Shown: positions 22,070 through 31,116, numbered from the stretch's first letter. The stretch is 32,394 nt of DNA from an uncultured Propionibacteriaceae bacterium (GCA_937988865.1 CALKHV010000175.1:1-32394), one strand, 5' to 3'. Program-made: numbers and translations. Notes: generated by a model from the letters alone, not told the origin.

Positions 22070-25000
22070 TCAGACCTTCCCGATCCTCACCGACAGGCCG
22101 AGGTCGGCGTCGCTGACCCATCCCGCGCCCGACGTTGCCTTCACGACCGAGGTCGCGAGCACCTCGTCGGCGATCAGACCACCGTGCTCACCGATCGCGG
22201 ACGCCAGGTCACCGGACGCGTCCCACTGCAACGAGATCCGGTCACTCACCTCGAGCCCCGACGTCTTGCGCGTCTCCTGGACGAATCGCACGACCTCGCG
22301 GGCCAGTCCGGCGCGAGCCAGTTCGGGGGTGATCTCGAGGTCGAGGGCGACGGTCTCGCCCTGCTCGTTGACCACGCTCCACCCCTCACGCGGACGCTCG
22401 GAGATGATGACCTCGTCAGCGGTGACCTCGGTGCCGCCGTCGTAGGAGACGACTGCGCGTCCGGTGGTGGCCAGGTCGGCGGCGAGGGCTGACGCGTCCG
22501 CCTCGGCGATCGCCTGGGCGACCAGTGGGGTCTGCTTGCCGAAGCGCTTGCCGAGCGCGCGGAAGTTGCCCTTCGCGGAGTGGTCGACGAGGTCGCCCGC
22601 CGAACGGAACGACTCGACGGTGACGACGTTGAGCTCGGCCTTGATCTCGGCGAGGAGGTCGGCGTCCAGTTGGGTGAAGGCCTGCGACGGCACCAACGCC
22701 CGTGACAAGGGCTGACGCGTCTTGACTTTGGCCTCGGCGCGGGCCGAGCGTCCGAGTTCGACGAGTCGTCGCGTGAGTTTCATCGACTTCTCGAGGTGCT
22801 CGTCGATCAGCGTCTCGTCCGCGACGGGCCAGGACGCCAGGTGCACCGACGACGCGGACGCCGGGTCGCTCGCCACGAACAGGTCCTGCCAGACGCGCTC
22901 GCTGATGAACGGCACCATCGGCGCCATGAGTCGCGTGAAGGTGTGCAGGGTCTCGTGCAGGGTCCACAGCGCGGACGCGTCGCCCTCCCAGAAGCGACGA
23001 CGCGAACGGCGGACGTACCAGTTCGACAGGTTGTCGACGAACTCGGCGAGGAGCGTCCCGGCGCGCTGGGTGTCGAAGTTCTCCAGGGCGTCGGTCACCC
23101 CGCGCACCAGGTCGTGGGTCGCCGAGGTGAGCCAGCGGTCGAGCACGTGCCGGGACGCCACCGCAGGCGCCTCGCCTGTGGGCGTCCACCCGTTCGTCCG
23201 CGCATAGAGGGCGTGGAAGGCGACCGAGTTCCAGTAGGTGAGGAGCACCTTGCGGACGGTCTCCTGGATGGTCTGGTGACCGACCCGACGCGCCGACCAG
23301 GGCGAACCACCGGCGGCCATGAACCACCGGACGGCGTCAGCGCCGTGGTCGTCCATCAGCGGGATCGGCTCGAGGATGTTGCCCAGGTGCTTGCTCATCT
23401 TGCGCCCGTCCTCGGCGAGGATGTGGCCCAGGCAGAGCACGTTCCTGTACGAGGACTGGTCGAAGGCCAGCGTCCCGATGGCCATGAGCGAGTAGAACCA
23501 CCCACGGGTCTGGTCGATGGCCTCACAGATGAAGTCGGCCGGGTAGGCGGCCCCGAAGCTGTCGACCGAGCCGTCCTTCCACGGGTAACCCCACTGCGCG
23601 AAGGGCATGGAGCCCGAGTCGAACCAGGCGTCGATGACCTCGGGGACGCGGCGCGACTCCTTCGCGCACGGCGTTCCCTCGACGCCGGGGCACGCGAAGG
23701 TGACGTCGTCCACGAAGGGGCGGTGCGGGTCGAGTGACGACTGGTCGGTGCCGGTCAGCTCCGACAACTCGGCCAGCGACCCCACGCACACCTGGTGGTC
23801 GTCCTCACAGCGCCAGATCGGCAGCGGTGTGCCCCAGTAGCGCGAACGCGACAGGGCCCAGTCGATGTTGTTGTTCAGCCAGTCGCCGTAGCGTCCCCAC
23901 TTGATGTGCTCGGGGTACCAGGTGGTGTTCTCGTTCTCGCGCAGCAGCGCGTCCTTCACCTGGGTGGTGCGGATGTACCACGAGGGCTGCGCGTAGTAGA
24001 GCAGCGCGGTGTGGCACCGCCAGCAGTGCGGGTACGAGTGTTCGTAGGGCTGCACACGAAAGAGCACGTCGCGCTCGTTCAGGTCGAGCACGAGGGCGTG
24101 GTCGGCGGTCTTGAAGAACTGGCCTCCGATGAGGGGGATCTCGGGCTCGAACGTCCCGTCGGGACGCACGGGGTTCACCATCGGCAGGCCGTAGGCCTTG
24201 CAGACGGCCATGTCGTCGGCGCCGAAGGCGGGCGACTGGTGGACGAGACCGGTGCCGTCCTCGGTCGTCACGTACTCCGCAAGCACGACGTAGTGGGCCG
24301 GGCTGGGAAACTCGACCAGGTCGAACGGGCGCTGGTACGTCCAGCGCTCCATGTCGCGTCCGGTGATCGAATCTGTGACGGTCCAGTGGTGGCCGGGGTG
24401 ACCGTCCCTGGCCGGCTTGTCGGCCAACACCTTCCCCAGGAGCGGACGCGCCACGATCAACGACTCGGTGCCGTCCGTCGCGACGACGTACTCGACGCCC
24501 GGGTGCACGGCCACGGCCGTGTTGCTGACCAGCGTCCAGGGGGTCGTCGTCCACACCAACAGGGACGCCTTGCCCGCCAACGGACCGCTCGTCAGCGGCA
24601 TGCGGACGTACACCGACGGGTCGGTGACGTCCTCGTAGCCCTGCGCGAGTTCGTGGTCGCTGAGCGTGGTGCCGCAGCGCGGGCAGTAGGGGGCGACGCG
24701 GTAGTCCTCGGCCAGCAGGCCCTTGGAGTGGATCTGCTTGAGGGCCCACCAGACCGACTGCACGTAGGCGGGGTCCATCGTCGCGTAGGCGGCGTCGAGG
24801 TCGACCCAGTAGCCCATGCGATGGGTCAGGGCCTCGAACTCGCCCACGTGCCTGCTCACCGACTCGCGGCACCTCGCGTTGAAGGCCTCGACGCCGAACG
24901 CCTCGATGTCGGGCTTGCCGTTGAAGCCGAGTTCGCGCTCGACGGCGAGTTCGACGGGCAGGCCGTGGCAGTCCCAGCCGGCGCGACGCTCGACGAAGTG

Positions 25001-25240
25001 GCCCTGCATGGTCTTGAAGCGGGGGAACACGTCCTTGAAGACACGGGCCTCGATGTGGTGCGTCCCGGGCATGCCGTTGGCGGTGGGCGGGCCCTCGTAG
25101 AACGTCCACGGCTCGCCGCCGCGCGTCGCCTCGACGGTCGCCTCGAAGACCTGGTTCTCGTTCCAGAAGTCGAGGATGGCGTGCTCGAGGGTGGGCAGGT
25201 CGACCTGCGGGGGCACGGCGTTGTAGGCGTTGGTGGTCAT
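22070..25240 (-). CDS. ileS: Isoleucyl-tRNA synthetase
   Basis: A 1056-residue class I aminoacyl-tRNA synthetase. The HIGH-type motif lies in GMPGTHHIEAR and the KMSKS-type motif in EDGRKMSKHLGNIL. The editing (CP1) domain contains WTTTPWTLVSNTAVAVHP. Zinc-type cysteine pairs CPRCG and HCWRC are present. The length and the HHIEA signature fit the longer IleS type, which in some bacteria is less sensitive to mupirocin; that is an inference, not visible directly. ATG 25240 has GAGGGAA upstream and fits the T-box leader; an upstream ATG at 25264 lies within the leader stem. Regulation is by the T-box at 25243-25425. Confidence 0.97.
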   Translation of the reverse strand: MTTNAYNAVPPQVDLPTLEHAILDFWNENQVFEATVEATRGGEPWTFYEGPPTANGMPGTHHIEARVFKDVFPRFKTMQGHFVERRAGWDCHGLPVELAVERELGFNGKPDIEAFGVEAFNARCRESVSRHVGEFEALTHRMGYWVDLDAAYATMDPAYVQSVWWALKQIHSKGLLAEDYRVAPYCPRCGTTLSDHELAQGYEDVTDPSVYVRMPLTSGPLAGKASLLVWTTTPWTLVSNTAVAVHPGVEYVVATDGTESLIVARPLLGKVLADKPARDGHPGHHWTVTDSITGRDMERWTYQRPFDLVEFPSPAHYVVLAEYVTTEDGTGLVHQSPAFGADDMAVCKAYGLPMVNPVRPDGTFEPEIPLIGGQFFKTADHALVLDLNERDVLFRVQPYEHSYPHCWRCHTALLYYAQPSWYIRTTQVKDALLRENENTTWYPEHIKWGRYGDWLNNNIDWALSRSRYWGTPLPIWRCEDDHQVCVGSLAELSELTGTDQSSLDPHRPFVDDVTFACPGVEGTPCAKESRRVPEVIDAWFDSGSMPFAQWGYPWKDGSVDSFGAAYPADFICEAIDQTRGWFYSLMAIGTLAFDQSSYRNVLCLGHILAEDGRKMSKHLGNILEPIPLMDDHGADAVRWFMAAGGSPWSARRVGHQTIQETVRKVLLTYWNSVAFHALYARTNGWTPTGEAPAVASRHVLDRWLTSATHDLVRGVTDALENFDTQRAGTLLAEFVDNLSNWYVRRSRRRFWEGDASALWTLHETLHTFTRLMAPMVPFISERVWQDLFVASDPASASSVHLASWPVADETLIDEHLEKSMKLTRRLVELGRSARAEAKVKTRQPLSRALVPSQAFTQLDADLLAEIKAELNVVTVESFRSAGDLVDHSAKGNFRALGKRFGKQTPLVAQAIAEADASALAADLATTGRAVVSYDGGTEVTADEVIISERPREGWSVVNEQGETVALDLEITPELARAGLAREVVRFVQETRKTSGLEVSDRISLQWDASGDLASAIGEHGGLIADEVLATSVVKATSGAGWVSDADLGLSVRIGKV

Positions 25241-25242
25241 GT

Positions 25243-25425
25243 TCCCTCTTCGTTGTGTCGTCACGACGAAGGGACGAGTCTCGCGACCCGCGGTACCACC
25301 CTTCTTGGACGCGACGTTCCGCGTCCCCCTCTGGTGCGCCCGCGGCCGGTTCTAGTGGGAGGGAGACCCTCTGTTCTTCCGGCGGCTCCGGGGTGATGGC
25401 CCCATCACGGCCTTGCGTGCGCGTT
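25243..25425 (-). promoter_or_regulatory. Translational T-box riboswitch of ileS
   Basis: On the minus strand the T-box core TGGTACCGCGG lies at 25298-25288. Its UGGU would pair with the ACCA end of uncharged tRNA-Ile. A short Stem I region holds a plausible Ile specifier AUC (25397-25395) followed by a purine. A Stem III hairpin GGACGC/GCGTCC is at 25326-25307. Downstream, TCCCTTCGT (25274-25266) can pair with ACGAAGAGGGA (25253-25243), which includes the ribosome site. It therefore appears to sequester the Shine-Dalgarno and not form a terminator, as known for actinobacterial ileS. The exact 5' end and the specifier are inferred. Confidence 0.88.
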
Positions 25426-25426
25426 C

Positions 25427-25456
25427 AGTGTAGGCCCGCGGGAGTGCGTCGCCCAA
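25427..25456 (-). promoter_or_regulatory. ileS leader promoter
   Basis: TTGGGC (25456-25451), an 18-base spacer, and TACACT (25432-25427) on the minus strand. Transcription would begin near 25420, just before the T-box Stem I region. Confidence 0.55.
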
Positions 25457-25472
25457 CCGTAAGTGATCGCCC

Positions 25473-27542
25473 TCAGGAGACCAGTCGTTCCCCGGCCGCC
25501 GCCGTGGCCAGCGGGATGAAGGACGCCCACCCGGTCGCGGTACGCACCGAGATGAGGCGCGTGCGTCCGTCGTAGTAGCGGCCGACCATGTCGGACAGGC
25601 CGTCCTTGTTCACGTCACCGGGCGAGGTCAGGTACTTGAACCATCCCCATCCCGTGGCCATCTTCTGCTGGCCCGAGAAGCCGCCCGAGCCGTTGCCCTT
25701 CCAGGCGTACACGTCACCGTTCGAGCGGCGCACGAGGAGGTCGGAGTAGCCGTCGCCGGTGATGTCGCCCGAGCCGAACCACTGGTTGTAGTCGGTCCCG
25801 TTCCAGCCCGTGGGGGTGATGACGGTCGGGGTCGTCGAGACGAGCCCGCCCGTTCCGTTGCCCTTGAACCGCACGACAGCTCCGTCCGAGGTGCGACGGG
25901 CGATGATGTCGGAATGCCCGGTGCCCGCGAAGTCGTCGAGGGTGACGAAGGCGTTGTACCCCGCGAATCCCGTGCCGAGCACGGTGGAGGGTCCGAACGC
26001 GTCACCGTACGAGGGGTGGTGGCGCAGCGTCCCGGACGCGTCCACGGAGAGCACGTCGGCGAACCGGTCGCTGCCGAAGTGACCGGCTGCGAAGACGTGG
26101 GAGTAGGTCGACCACGAGGTGTTGCCGATGGCGACGGGATCGCCGAAGGTCGTCGCCGACGTCGACCGCGTCGAGAGCAGGCGTCCGTCGGACGCGCGAC
26201 TGAGCACGTCCGACCCGCCGTCACCGGACTGGTCGCGCACGAGTGCGTCCGGATTGGCGATGGTGAAGTAGTTCGATCGCAGACCGAATGCCGACTTGAA
26301 GGAGTTGCCGGTAACGGTGACGCTGCCCGACATGCCCTGCACCCGCATGCTGAGCACGCGTCCGCCCCAGAGCCCGAGCCCGTCCCGCGAGGTGACCACG
26401 ATCGACGTGAACGTGCCGATGGACGGCCACGTCGACTGGATCCTGGAGACGGTGAGGTTGGCGCGCCACGTGTAGGTCGAGGGGGTCAGCAGCGGCTCCC
26501 ACCGGTCGGGCTTCGCCACCTGGAAGTCGAGGTCGGTGCCGACGATCTGGCCACCGTTGGACGAGCCGAACTCTGCGCGGACCGGGGAACCACCGACGGC
26601 CACCACGTTCCCTGCGCTGGCCTTGACCCCGGCGAGCGTGTTCGGCGTCTCGGCCGTCAGGCCCCGGAAGACCTGGCAGGCGGTGGTGTCGCAGATGTCG
26701 TACGTGGTTGCGCGGGGGTGCTCCATGTACCAGGCGCCGTACGATCGCGCCGCGACAGCTTGCGCCGCCTGCGCCGTGACCGGCCAACTCGCGAAGTTCT
26801 CCCAGGGCACGACCTGGCGCGTGTAGGTCTCGAGGGACGCGATGACGACCGGCTGGATCGACGACCCGATGCGGACGCCACGGAACTGGCTGGAGTAGTT
26901 GGCAACCTTCGAACCCGTCGAGGTCATGGCCCGCAGCGTCGAGTCCGGGGCCGTGAACGTCCAGGACGAACTGGTCGAGATCTTGTACTCCTTGCGCGTC
27001 CCGTTCGACAGGCGGGCCCACAGCGCCGCGCCCTTGTTCACGGACGAACTCGGCAGTCCGACCTGCCACGACGACACGGTGACTCCCCCGATGGTCGCGG
27101 GCAGGGTGACCTTGGTGCCGGCGCCGCTGGTGGCGACGAGGCCGGTCTCCACGGCGACCCGCGCGGTCATGCCGGTCGTGCTCGACACGCCGACCCGGAT
27201 GGTGCCGGTGTACCCGGTCTTGAGCGTGGTGTTGGGGTAGTAGAAGGCGATGATCTCCTGCCACGTCCTGCCTGCGGTCGCCGCGGCCATCGAGCCGTAC
27301 TGGCTCATCCCGCGTCCATGACCGAAACCCCCACCGATGACGGTGACGACCCCCGACGCGGGCCGAGGGAAGACCTCGTCTGCGCTGGCGGTGGGCATCG
27401 ACGCCGGTAGCGATGCGAGGGCGAGGGCGCTGAGAGCCGTCGCCGCCGCGGCGCGGCAGAACCTCGGGAACCTGGTCATGGGTGCTGCACGTCCCTTCGA
27501 GGACGGCGACGTCCTCATGTTCGGTTGGGGGTCAGGACTCAT
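25473..27542 (-). CDS. Secreted SpoIID/LytB-domain protein with FG-GAP-like C-terminal repeats
   Basis: A 689-residue exported protein. A signal peptide lies near the N-terminus (FCRAAAATALSALALASLPA, then TASADE). Next comes GGGFGHGRGMSQYG, an N-terminal block usual in SpoIID homologues. The SpoIID core (~225-360) contains VVIASLETYTRQVVPWEN and AQAVAARSYGAWYM, with a glutamate in VVPWEN where SpoIID lytic transglycosylases carry theirs. Residues ~435-689 are VCBS/FG-GAP-like repeats (GDITGDGYSDLLVRRSNGDV, GDVNKDGLSDMVGRYYDGR), probably a cell-surface binding beta-propeller. The family cleaves peptidoglycan during sporulation, but here a cell-wall role outside sporulation is inferred. ATG 27542 has GGGGA seven bases upstream; ATG 27479 is an alternative that trims to the signal peptide. 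Confidence 0.88.
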   Translation of the reverse strand: MSPDPQPNMRTSPSSKGRAAPMTRFPRFCRAAAATALSALALASLPASMPTASADEVFPRPASGVVTVIGGGFGHGRGMSQYGSMAAATAGRTWQEIIAFYYPNTTLKTGYTGTIRVGVSSTTGMTARVAVETGLVATSGAGTKVTLPATIGGVTVSSWQVGLPSSSVNKGAALWARLSNGTRKEYKISTSSSWTFTAPDSTLRAMTSTGSKVANYSSQFRGVRIGSSIQPVVIASLETYTRQVVPWENFASWPVTAQAAQAVAARSYGAWYMEHPRATTYDICDTTACQVFRGLTAETPNTLAGVKASAGNVVAVGGSPVRAEFGSSNGGQIVGTDLDFQVAKPDRWEPLLTPSTYTWRANLTVSRIQSTWPSIGTFTSIVVTSRDGLGLWGGRVLSMRVQGMSGSVTVTGNSFKSAFGLRSNYFTIANPDALVRDQSGDGGSDVLSRASDGRLLSTRSTSATTFGDPVAIGNTSWSTYSHVFAAGHFGSDRFADVLSVDASGTLRHHPSYGDAFGPSTVLGTGFAGYNAFVTLDDFAGTGHSDIIARRTSDGAVVRFKGNGTGGLVSTTPTVITPTGWNGTDYNQWFGSGDITGDGYSDLLVRRSNGDVYAWKGNGSGGFSGQQKMATGWGWFKYLTSPGDVNKDGLSDMVGRYYDGRTRLISVRTATGWASFIPLATAAAGERLVS

Positions 27543-27602
27543 TGAAACGTCCCCAGGCGCGCATGCGAAGTCAGGTTGAGGCTCTGGTCGAGGGTTTGGG
27601 GC

Positions 27603-28208
27603 CTATTTCTGGGCTGAGACGACCCTTCGTCCCTCGAAGGCGCGTCCGAGGGTGACCTCGTCGGCGTACTCGAGGTCGCCACCCACAGGAAGCCCGGACG
27701 CCAGCCTCGACACCCGGACGCCCACGTCTCCGAGGAGCCGCGACAGGAACGTGGCGGTCGCCTCGCCCTCCATGTTGGGATCGGTCGCGATGATCACCTC
27801 GGTGACGGTGCCGTCGGCCAGGCGGACGAGCAGTTCCCGGATGTGCAGCTCGCCGGGGCCGATGCCGTCCATCGGCGAGATGGCGCCGCCGAGCACGTGG
27901 TAGAGGCCGCGGAACTCCCGCGTCCGCTCGACCGCGATGACGTCCTTGCTCTCCTCGACCACACAGATGGCCGTGGGATCGCGGCGTGGGTCGCGGCAGA
28001 CGCGGCAGCGTTCCTCCTGCGAGACGTTGAAGCAGACCTCGCAGAAGCGGACCTTCTCCTTGACCGTCTTGAGCGTCTCGGCCAGGCGGAGCACGTCTTC
28101 GAGGGGGGCCTCGAGAATGTGGAACGCCAGGCGCTGGGCGCTCTTGGGGCCGATGCCGGGCAGGTGCCCGAGTTCGTCGATGAGGTCCTGGATGGGGCCT
28201 TCGTACAT
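27603..28208 (-). CDS. recR: Recombination mediator protein RecR
   Basis: 201 residues, full family length. A helix-hairpin-helix lies at the N-terminus (LGHLPGIGPKSAQRLAFHIL). The C4 zinc finger reads CEVCFNVSQEERCRVC, followed by a Toprim domain with CVVEESKDVIAVE, ISPMDGIGPGELHIREL and TDPNMEGEATATFLSRLL. With RecF/RecO it loads RecA at gapped DNA. It starts 4 bp after ebfC, the usual dnaX-ebfC-recR operon order. Confidence 0.97.
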   Translation of the reverse strand: MYEGPIQDLIDELGHLPGIGPKSAQRLAFHILEAPLEDVLRLAETLKTVKEKVRFCEVCFNVSQEERCRVCRDPRRDPTAICVVEESKDVIAVERTREFRGLYHVLGGAISPMDGIGPGELHIRELLVRLADGTVTEVIIATDPNMEGEATATFLSRLLGDVGVRVSRLASGLPVGGDLEYADEVTLGRAFEGRRVVSAQK

Positions 28209-28212
28209 GGGG

Positions 28213-28521
28213 TCAGAAGCCCAGGTTGGGCAGCTGCGGCATGATGGCCTGCGCCTCGATCGCCGCCTGGTGGTTCGCGTCGCGGACCGCGGCGATCACC
28301 AGGTCGGCGAGACCCTCGAGGTCATCGAGGTCGACCGCCTCCGGGGCGATCTCAAGGCCGACGAGTTCATTGCCACCGGTCACGGTTGCGCTCACGAGAC
28401 CGCCACCGGCAGAGCCCGTGAACTCGGTCGCCTGCAACTCGGCCTGCGCCTGCTGCAGCTGGGCCTGCATCGCCTGCGCCTGCGCGAGCAGGTCATTCAT
28501 GTCAAAGCCTTCGGGGAACAT
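28213..28521 (-). CDS. ebfC: YbaB/EbfC nucleoid-associated protein
   Basis: A 102-residue small DNA-binding protein of the YbaB/EbfC family. A Gln/Ala-rich N-terminal helix (AQAQAMQAQLQQAQAELQ) is followed by a beta-rich core with VSATVTGGNELVGLEI and AVRDANHQAAIEAQA. Homologues bind DNA as tweezers-like dimers. ATG 28521 has AGGAAAGGA upstream. It lies 41 bp after dnaX and 4 bp before recR. Confidence 0.95.
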   Translation of the reverse strand: MFPEGFDMNDLLAQAQAMQAQLQQAQAELQATEFTGSAGGGLVSATVTGGNELVGLEIAPEAVDLDDLEGLADLVIAAVRDANHQAAIEAQAIMPQLPNLGF

Positions 28522-28562
28522 GAGGTTCCTTTCCTGCGCCCGTGGGCGCGTTGGGTTCGGGG

Positions 28563-30821
28563 TCAGTGAACTTCTTCATCGATGATCCGGGCGCCGAGTT
28601 CGCTGGCGATCAGCTCGCTGGCGGACGCGGCCGACCCGTCCAGGGTGACGTCCGCGTCCGGGTCGATGTCGTCAGGGGTGGGCTCGGGTTCGGCTTGCAC
28701 GGGGCTCGGCTGGGGCGTGTTTCCAGGACCCGACGGTCTCGATGATCCTGCCTGGCGCGGCGGAGGCCCGCCCCGGGTGCCCGACCCGTCGATGATCGGG
28801 TCGATCCTCAGGTCGGCACCCATCACCTCGACGAGGCAGTCGCGCAGGACGTCCTGGCTGCCGCCGCTGAGGAAGTTGTCTCGCGCGCCCGAGTTGGCGA
28901 ACCCGAGCACGAGGACGCCGTTCGCCACATCGAGCACCTGGGCGTTCTGGCTGAGCAGCATCCAGGCGAAGCGCCGGCGGCGCTTGACCTCGTCGAGCAC
29001 CTGCGGCCACAGCCCGCGGACGTCGGCGACGGTGAATTCACGCCTCGTGGGAGTGGCTGCCGGCGCACCAGCCGTGGGGGTGGCGGAGACGGCGGCGGTG
29101 GCGGGGGCGGCCGCCACCGGGGCGCGCTGGCCCTCCGGACGTTGCTGGGGCGCCCGTTGCTGGGGCTCGCGTTGCAGGGGCGCCGACGGCGGGGGTGCAG
29201 CCGGAGGAGTCGGTGGGCGGTGCGTCCGATCTCGCTCTGGTGCAGTCACCACCGTCGTCGAAGGCGTCGACACAACCGGAACCAGTCCGGCCTCGGGCAC
29301 CGCCATGCCCACGCGACGCTCGAGACGGTCGAGGCGGGCGTGGAGGCCCCGCTCGTCGGTGTCGGCGCCCGGCAGCAGCACCCGCGCACACATGAGTTCG
29401 AGGTGCAGTCGGGGGGCGGTCGTCCCGCGCATCTCGGTGAGTCCGGTTGCGATCACCTCGGCGGCGCGGGTCAACTCACCCGACCCCATGCCGGCTGCCT
29501 GCGTCCGAAGTCGTTCGGCCTGGTCACCGGCCACGTCGAGGAGTCCGGACTCGACGGCGTCGGGGACGGCGGCGATGATCACGAGGTCGCGCAGGCGTCG
29601 CAGCAGGTCGTCGGCGAAACGGCGCGGATCCTGTCCCACCTCGATGACTTTGTCGACCGTCGAGAAGACCCCGGCGGAGTCGCCGGCGGCGAATGCGTCC
29701 ATGATCTGGTCGAGCAGGTTGTCGGGCGTGTAGCCGAGCAGGGTCGACGCGTGCGTGTAGCTGACGCCCGTCTCGGACGCACCACCCAGCAACTGGTCGA
29801 GCACGCTCAGCGAATCGCGCACCGACCCCGCGCCCGCCCGCACGACCAGGGGCAGGACGCTCGGCTCGATCGCGACGCCTTCGATGTCACAGAGGTGGGC
29901 GAGGTAGCCCGTCAGCACCTTGGGCGGCACGAGACGGAAGGGGTAGTGATGCGTCCGGGAACGGATGGTCCCGATGACCTTCTCGGGTTCGGTCGTCGCG
30001 AAGATGAACTTCACGTGGGGGGGCGGTTCTTCGACGAGCTTGAGCATCGCGTTGAAGCCGGCCGTCGTGACCATGTGGGCCTCGTCGACGATGTAGATCT
30101 TGTAGCGGCTGTGAACAGGCGCGAAGAAGGCCCGCTCGCGCAGGTCGCGGACGTCGTCCACGAGGCCGTGGGTGGCGGCGTCCATCTCGATGACGTCGAT
30201 GCTGCCCGGCCCGCCGCGCGCGAGGTCGACGCACGACTGGCACACACCGCACGGGGTGGGCGTCGGACCCTCCTGGCAGTTGAGGCAGCGTGCGAGGATG
30301 CGGGCGGACGTCGTCTTGCCGCAACCGCGCGGACCGCTGAACAGGTAGGCGTGGTTGACCTTGTTGTTCGTCAGGGCGCGCTTGAGCGGTTCGGTGACGT
30401 GCTCCTGGCCGATGACGTCGTCGAAGGTGTCGGGGCGGTAGCGGCGGTAGAGGGCGAGCGGTGCGCGGGGGGCGGTGTCGGGACGCATCGTCGTCGTCCG
30501 GGCCGGGGGCGGGGCGAGGTCGCGTCGCGGGGGCTCCCCGGGGACGGGGACCTCACCGTCGGCGATCGCCTCGGCCTCGGGGTCGTCGTCGGACTCGACC
30601 ATCGCTCGCTGCACCACTTCGGCGTCCAGCAGGGCCTGGTCCTCACCCACCACGTCCTCGTCGGGGATGTCGGCGTCGACCACGGACGCCTCGACCTCGA
30701 CCGGCGAGATCGGTGCAGGGGCAGGCGGGGCGGGCGGTTCGGCCAGTCCGAACAGGTCGACACCGTCCTGGTCGAAGAAGTCGAGGCCGTCGTCGAGAGT
30801 CATGCGTTCGTCGTCGTCCAC
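28563..30821 (-). CDS. dnaX: DNA polymerase III subunit gamma/tau
   Basis: A 752-residue clamp-loader subunit. The conserved region begins at LALYRRYRP (residues 122-130), with Walker A GPRGCGKTTSAR, zinc cysteines RCLNC...CGVCQSC, Walker B YIVDEAHM, and SRC-like EVIGT-type segments. A Pro/Gln/Ala-rich linker (~540-600) separates it from the C-terminal tau domain. About 120 residues precede the family start and are acidic (MDDDERMTLDDGLDFFDQDG and on). Their codon use matches the gene, so the extension looks real. GTG 30821 has TAGGGT six bases upstream (leaderless). ATG 30488 would remove the extension but has no ribosome site. Heads the dnaX-ebfC-recR operon. Confidence 0.94.
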   Translation of the reverse strand: MDDDERMTLDDGLDFFDQDGVDLFGLAEPPAPPAPAPISPVEVEASVVDADIPDEDVVGEDQALLDAEVVQRAMVESDDDPEAEAIADGEVPVPGEPPRRDLAPPPARTTTMRPDTAPRAPLALYRRYRPDTFDDVIGQEHVTEPLKRALTNNKVNHAYLFSGPRGCGKTTSARILARCLNCQEGPTPTPCGVCQSCVDLARGGPGSIDVIEMDAATHGLVDDVRDLRERAFFAPVHSRYKIYIVDEAHMVTTAGFNAMLKLVEEPPPHVKFIFATTEPEKVIGTIRSRTHHYPFRLVPPKVLTGYLAHLCDIEGVAIEPSVLPLVVRAGAGSVRDSLSVLDQLLGGASETGVSYTHASTLLGYTPDNLLDQIMDAFAAGDSAGVFSTVDKVIEVGQDPRRFADDLLRRLRDLVIIAAVPDAVESGLLDVAGDQAERLRTQAAGMGSGELTRAAEVIATGLTEMRGTTAPRLHLELMCARVLLPGADTDERGLHARLDRLERRVGMAVPEAGLVPVVSTPSTTVVTAPERDRTHRPPTPPAAPPPSAPLQREPQQRAPQQRPEGQRAPVAAAPATAAVSATPTAGAPAATPTRREFTVADVRGLWPQVLDEVKRRRRFAWMLLSQNAQVLDVANGVLVLGFANSGARDNFLSGGSQDVLRDCLVEVMGADLRIDPIIDGSGTRGGPPPRQAGSSRPSGPGNTPQPSPVQAEPEPTPDDIDPDADVTLDGSAASASELIASELGARIIDEEVH

Positions 30822-30827
30822 GGATGC

Positions 30828-30833
30828 ACCCTA
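30828..30833 (-). promoter_or_regulatory. -10 box of a leaderless promoter (dnaX operon)
   Basis: On the minus strand TAGGGT is followed by GCATCC and then GTG 30821. The spacing matches the other leaderless promoters here and is the main support for the long dnaX start. Confidence 0.5.
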
Positions 30834-30901
30834 TTTCACGCCTCTGACATTTCCCCGTTCGGGCGAAACCCACCGGGGCGGACGCTGCCGCGTCCGGACA
30901 C

Positions 30902-30996
30902 AAAAGGGGCCCTCCGCGCACCCGGAAGAGCTCGCTGACCCTTGCTGCCTTCCGACCCTGGGGGAGTTGGGCAAGGTACCGCCGCGCGGAGGACCG
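30902..30996 (-). ncRNA. ffs: Small signal recognition particle RNA (4.5S)
   Basis: The minus strand carries the conserved SRP core: GGTACCTTGCCCAACTCCCC, then AGGGTCGGAAGGCAGCAAGG with its GGAA tetraloop, and AGCGAGCTCTTCC. The terminal stem pairs GGTCCTCCGCGC (30995-30984) with GCGCGGAGGGCC (30919-30908). A short T-run (30905-30902) follows, consistent with the 3' end. The RNA partners with Ffh in co-translational targeting. It lies upstream of dnaX, a common actinobacterial neighbourhood. Ends are approximate. Confidence 0.93.
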
Positions 30997-31002
30997 TGTC
31001 CC

Positions 31003-31008
31003 AGTGTA
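31003..31008 (-). promoter_or_regulatory. -10 box of the SRP RNA promoter
   Basis: TACACT on the minus strand lies 7 bases before the predicted RNA 5' end. A possible -35 TTGGCC (31033-31028) is 19 bases further upstream. Confidence 0.55.
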
Positions 31009-31116
31009 CGCCGGTGGGCGAAGGTGAGGCCAACCGTGGTGGGCGTGCACGTGGAAGAGGTCGCTCCTCGCACCATCTGCGCGGTTTTTATGTCCTGGAT
31101 CGGCGTAAATACTGCG

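Noticed and set aside
23795..25396. 533-codon plus-strand open frame opposite ileS and its leader
   Set aside because: It runs through the T-box and the ileS start region. Arg/Gly/Val-rich with no domain.
28563..30821. Programmed frameshift in dnaX producing gamma
   Set aside because: No A-rich slippery heptamer is visible; the single frame encodes a full tau-like protein.
29142..30938. 598-codon plus-strand open frame opposite dnaX
   Set aside because: Shadow of dnaX; it also runs into the SRP RNA region.
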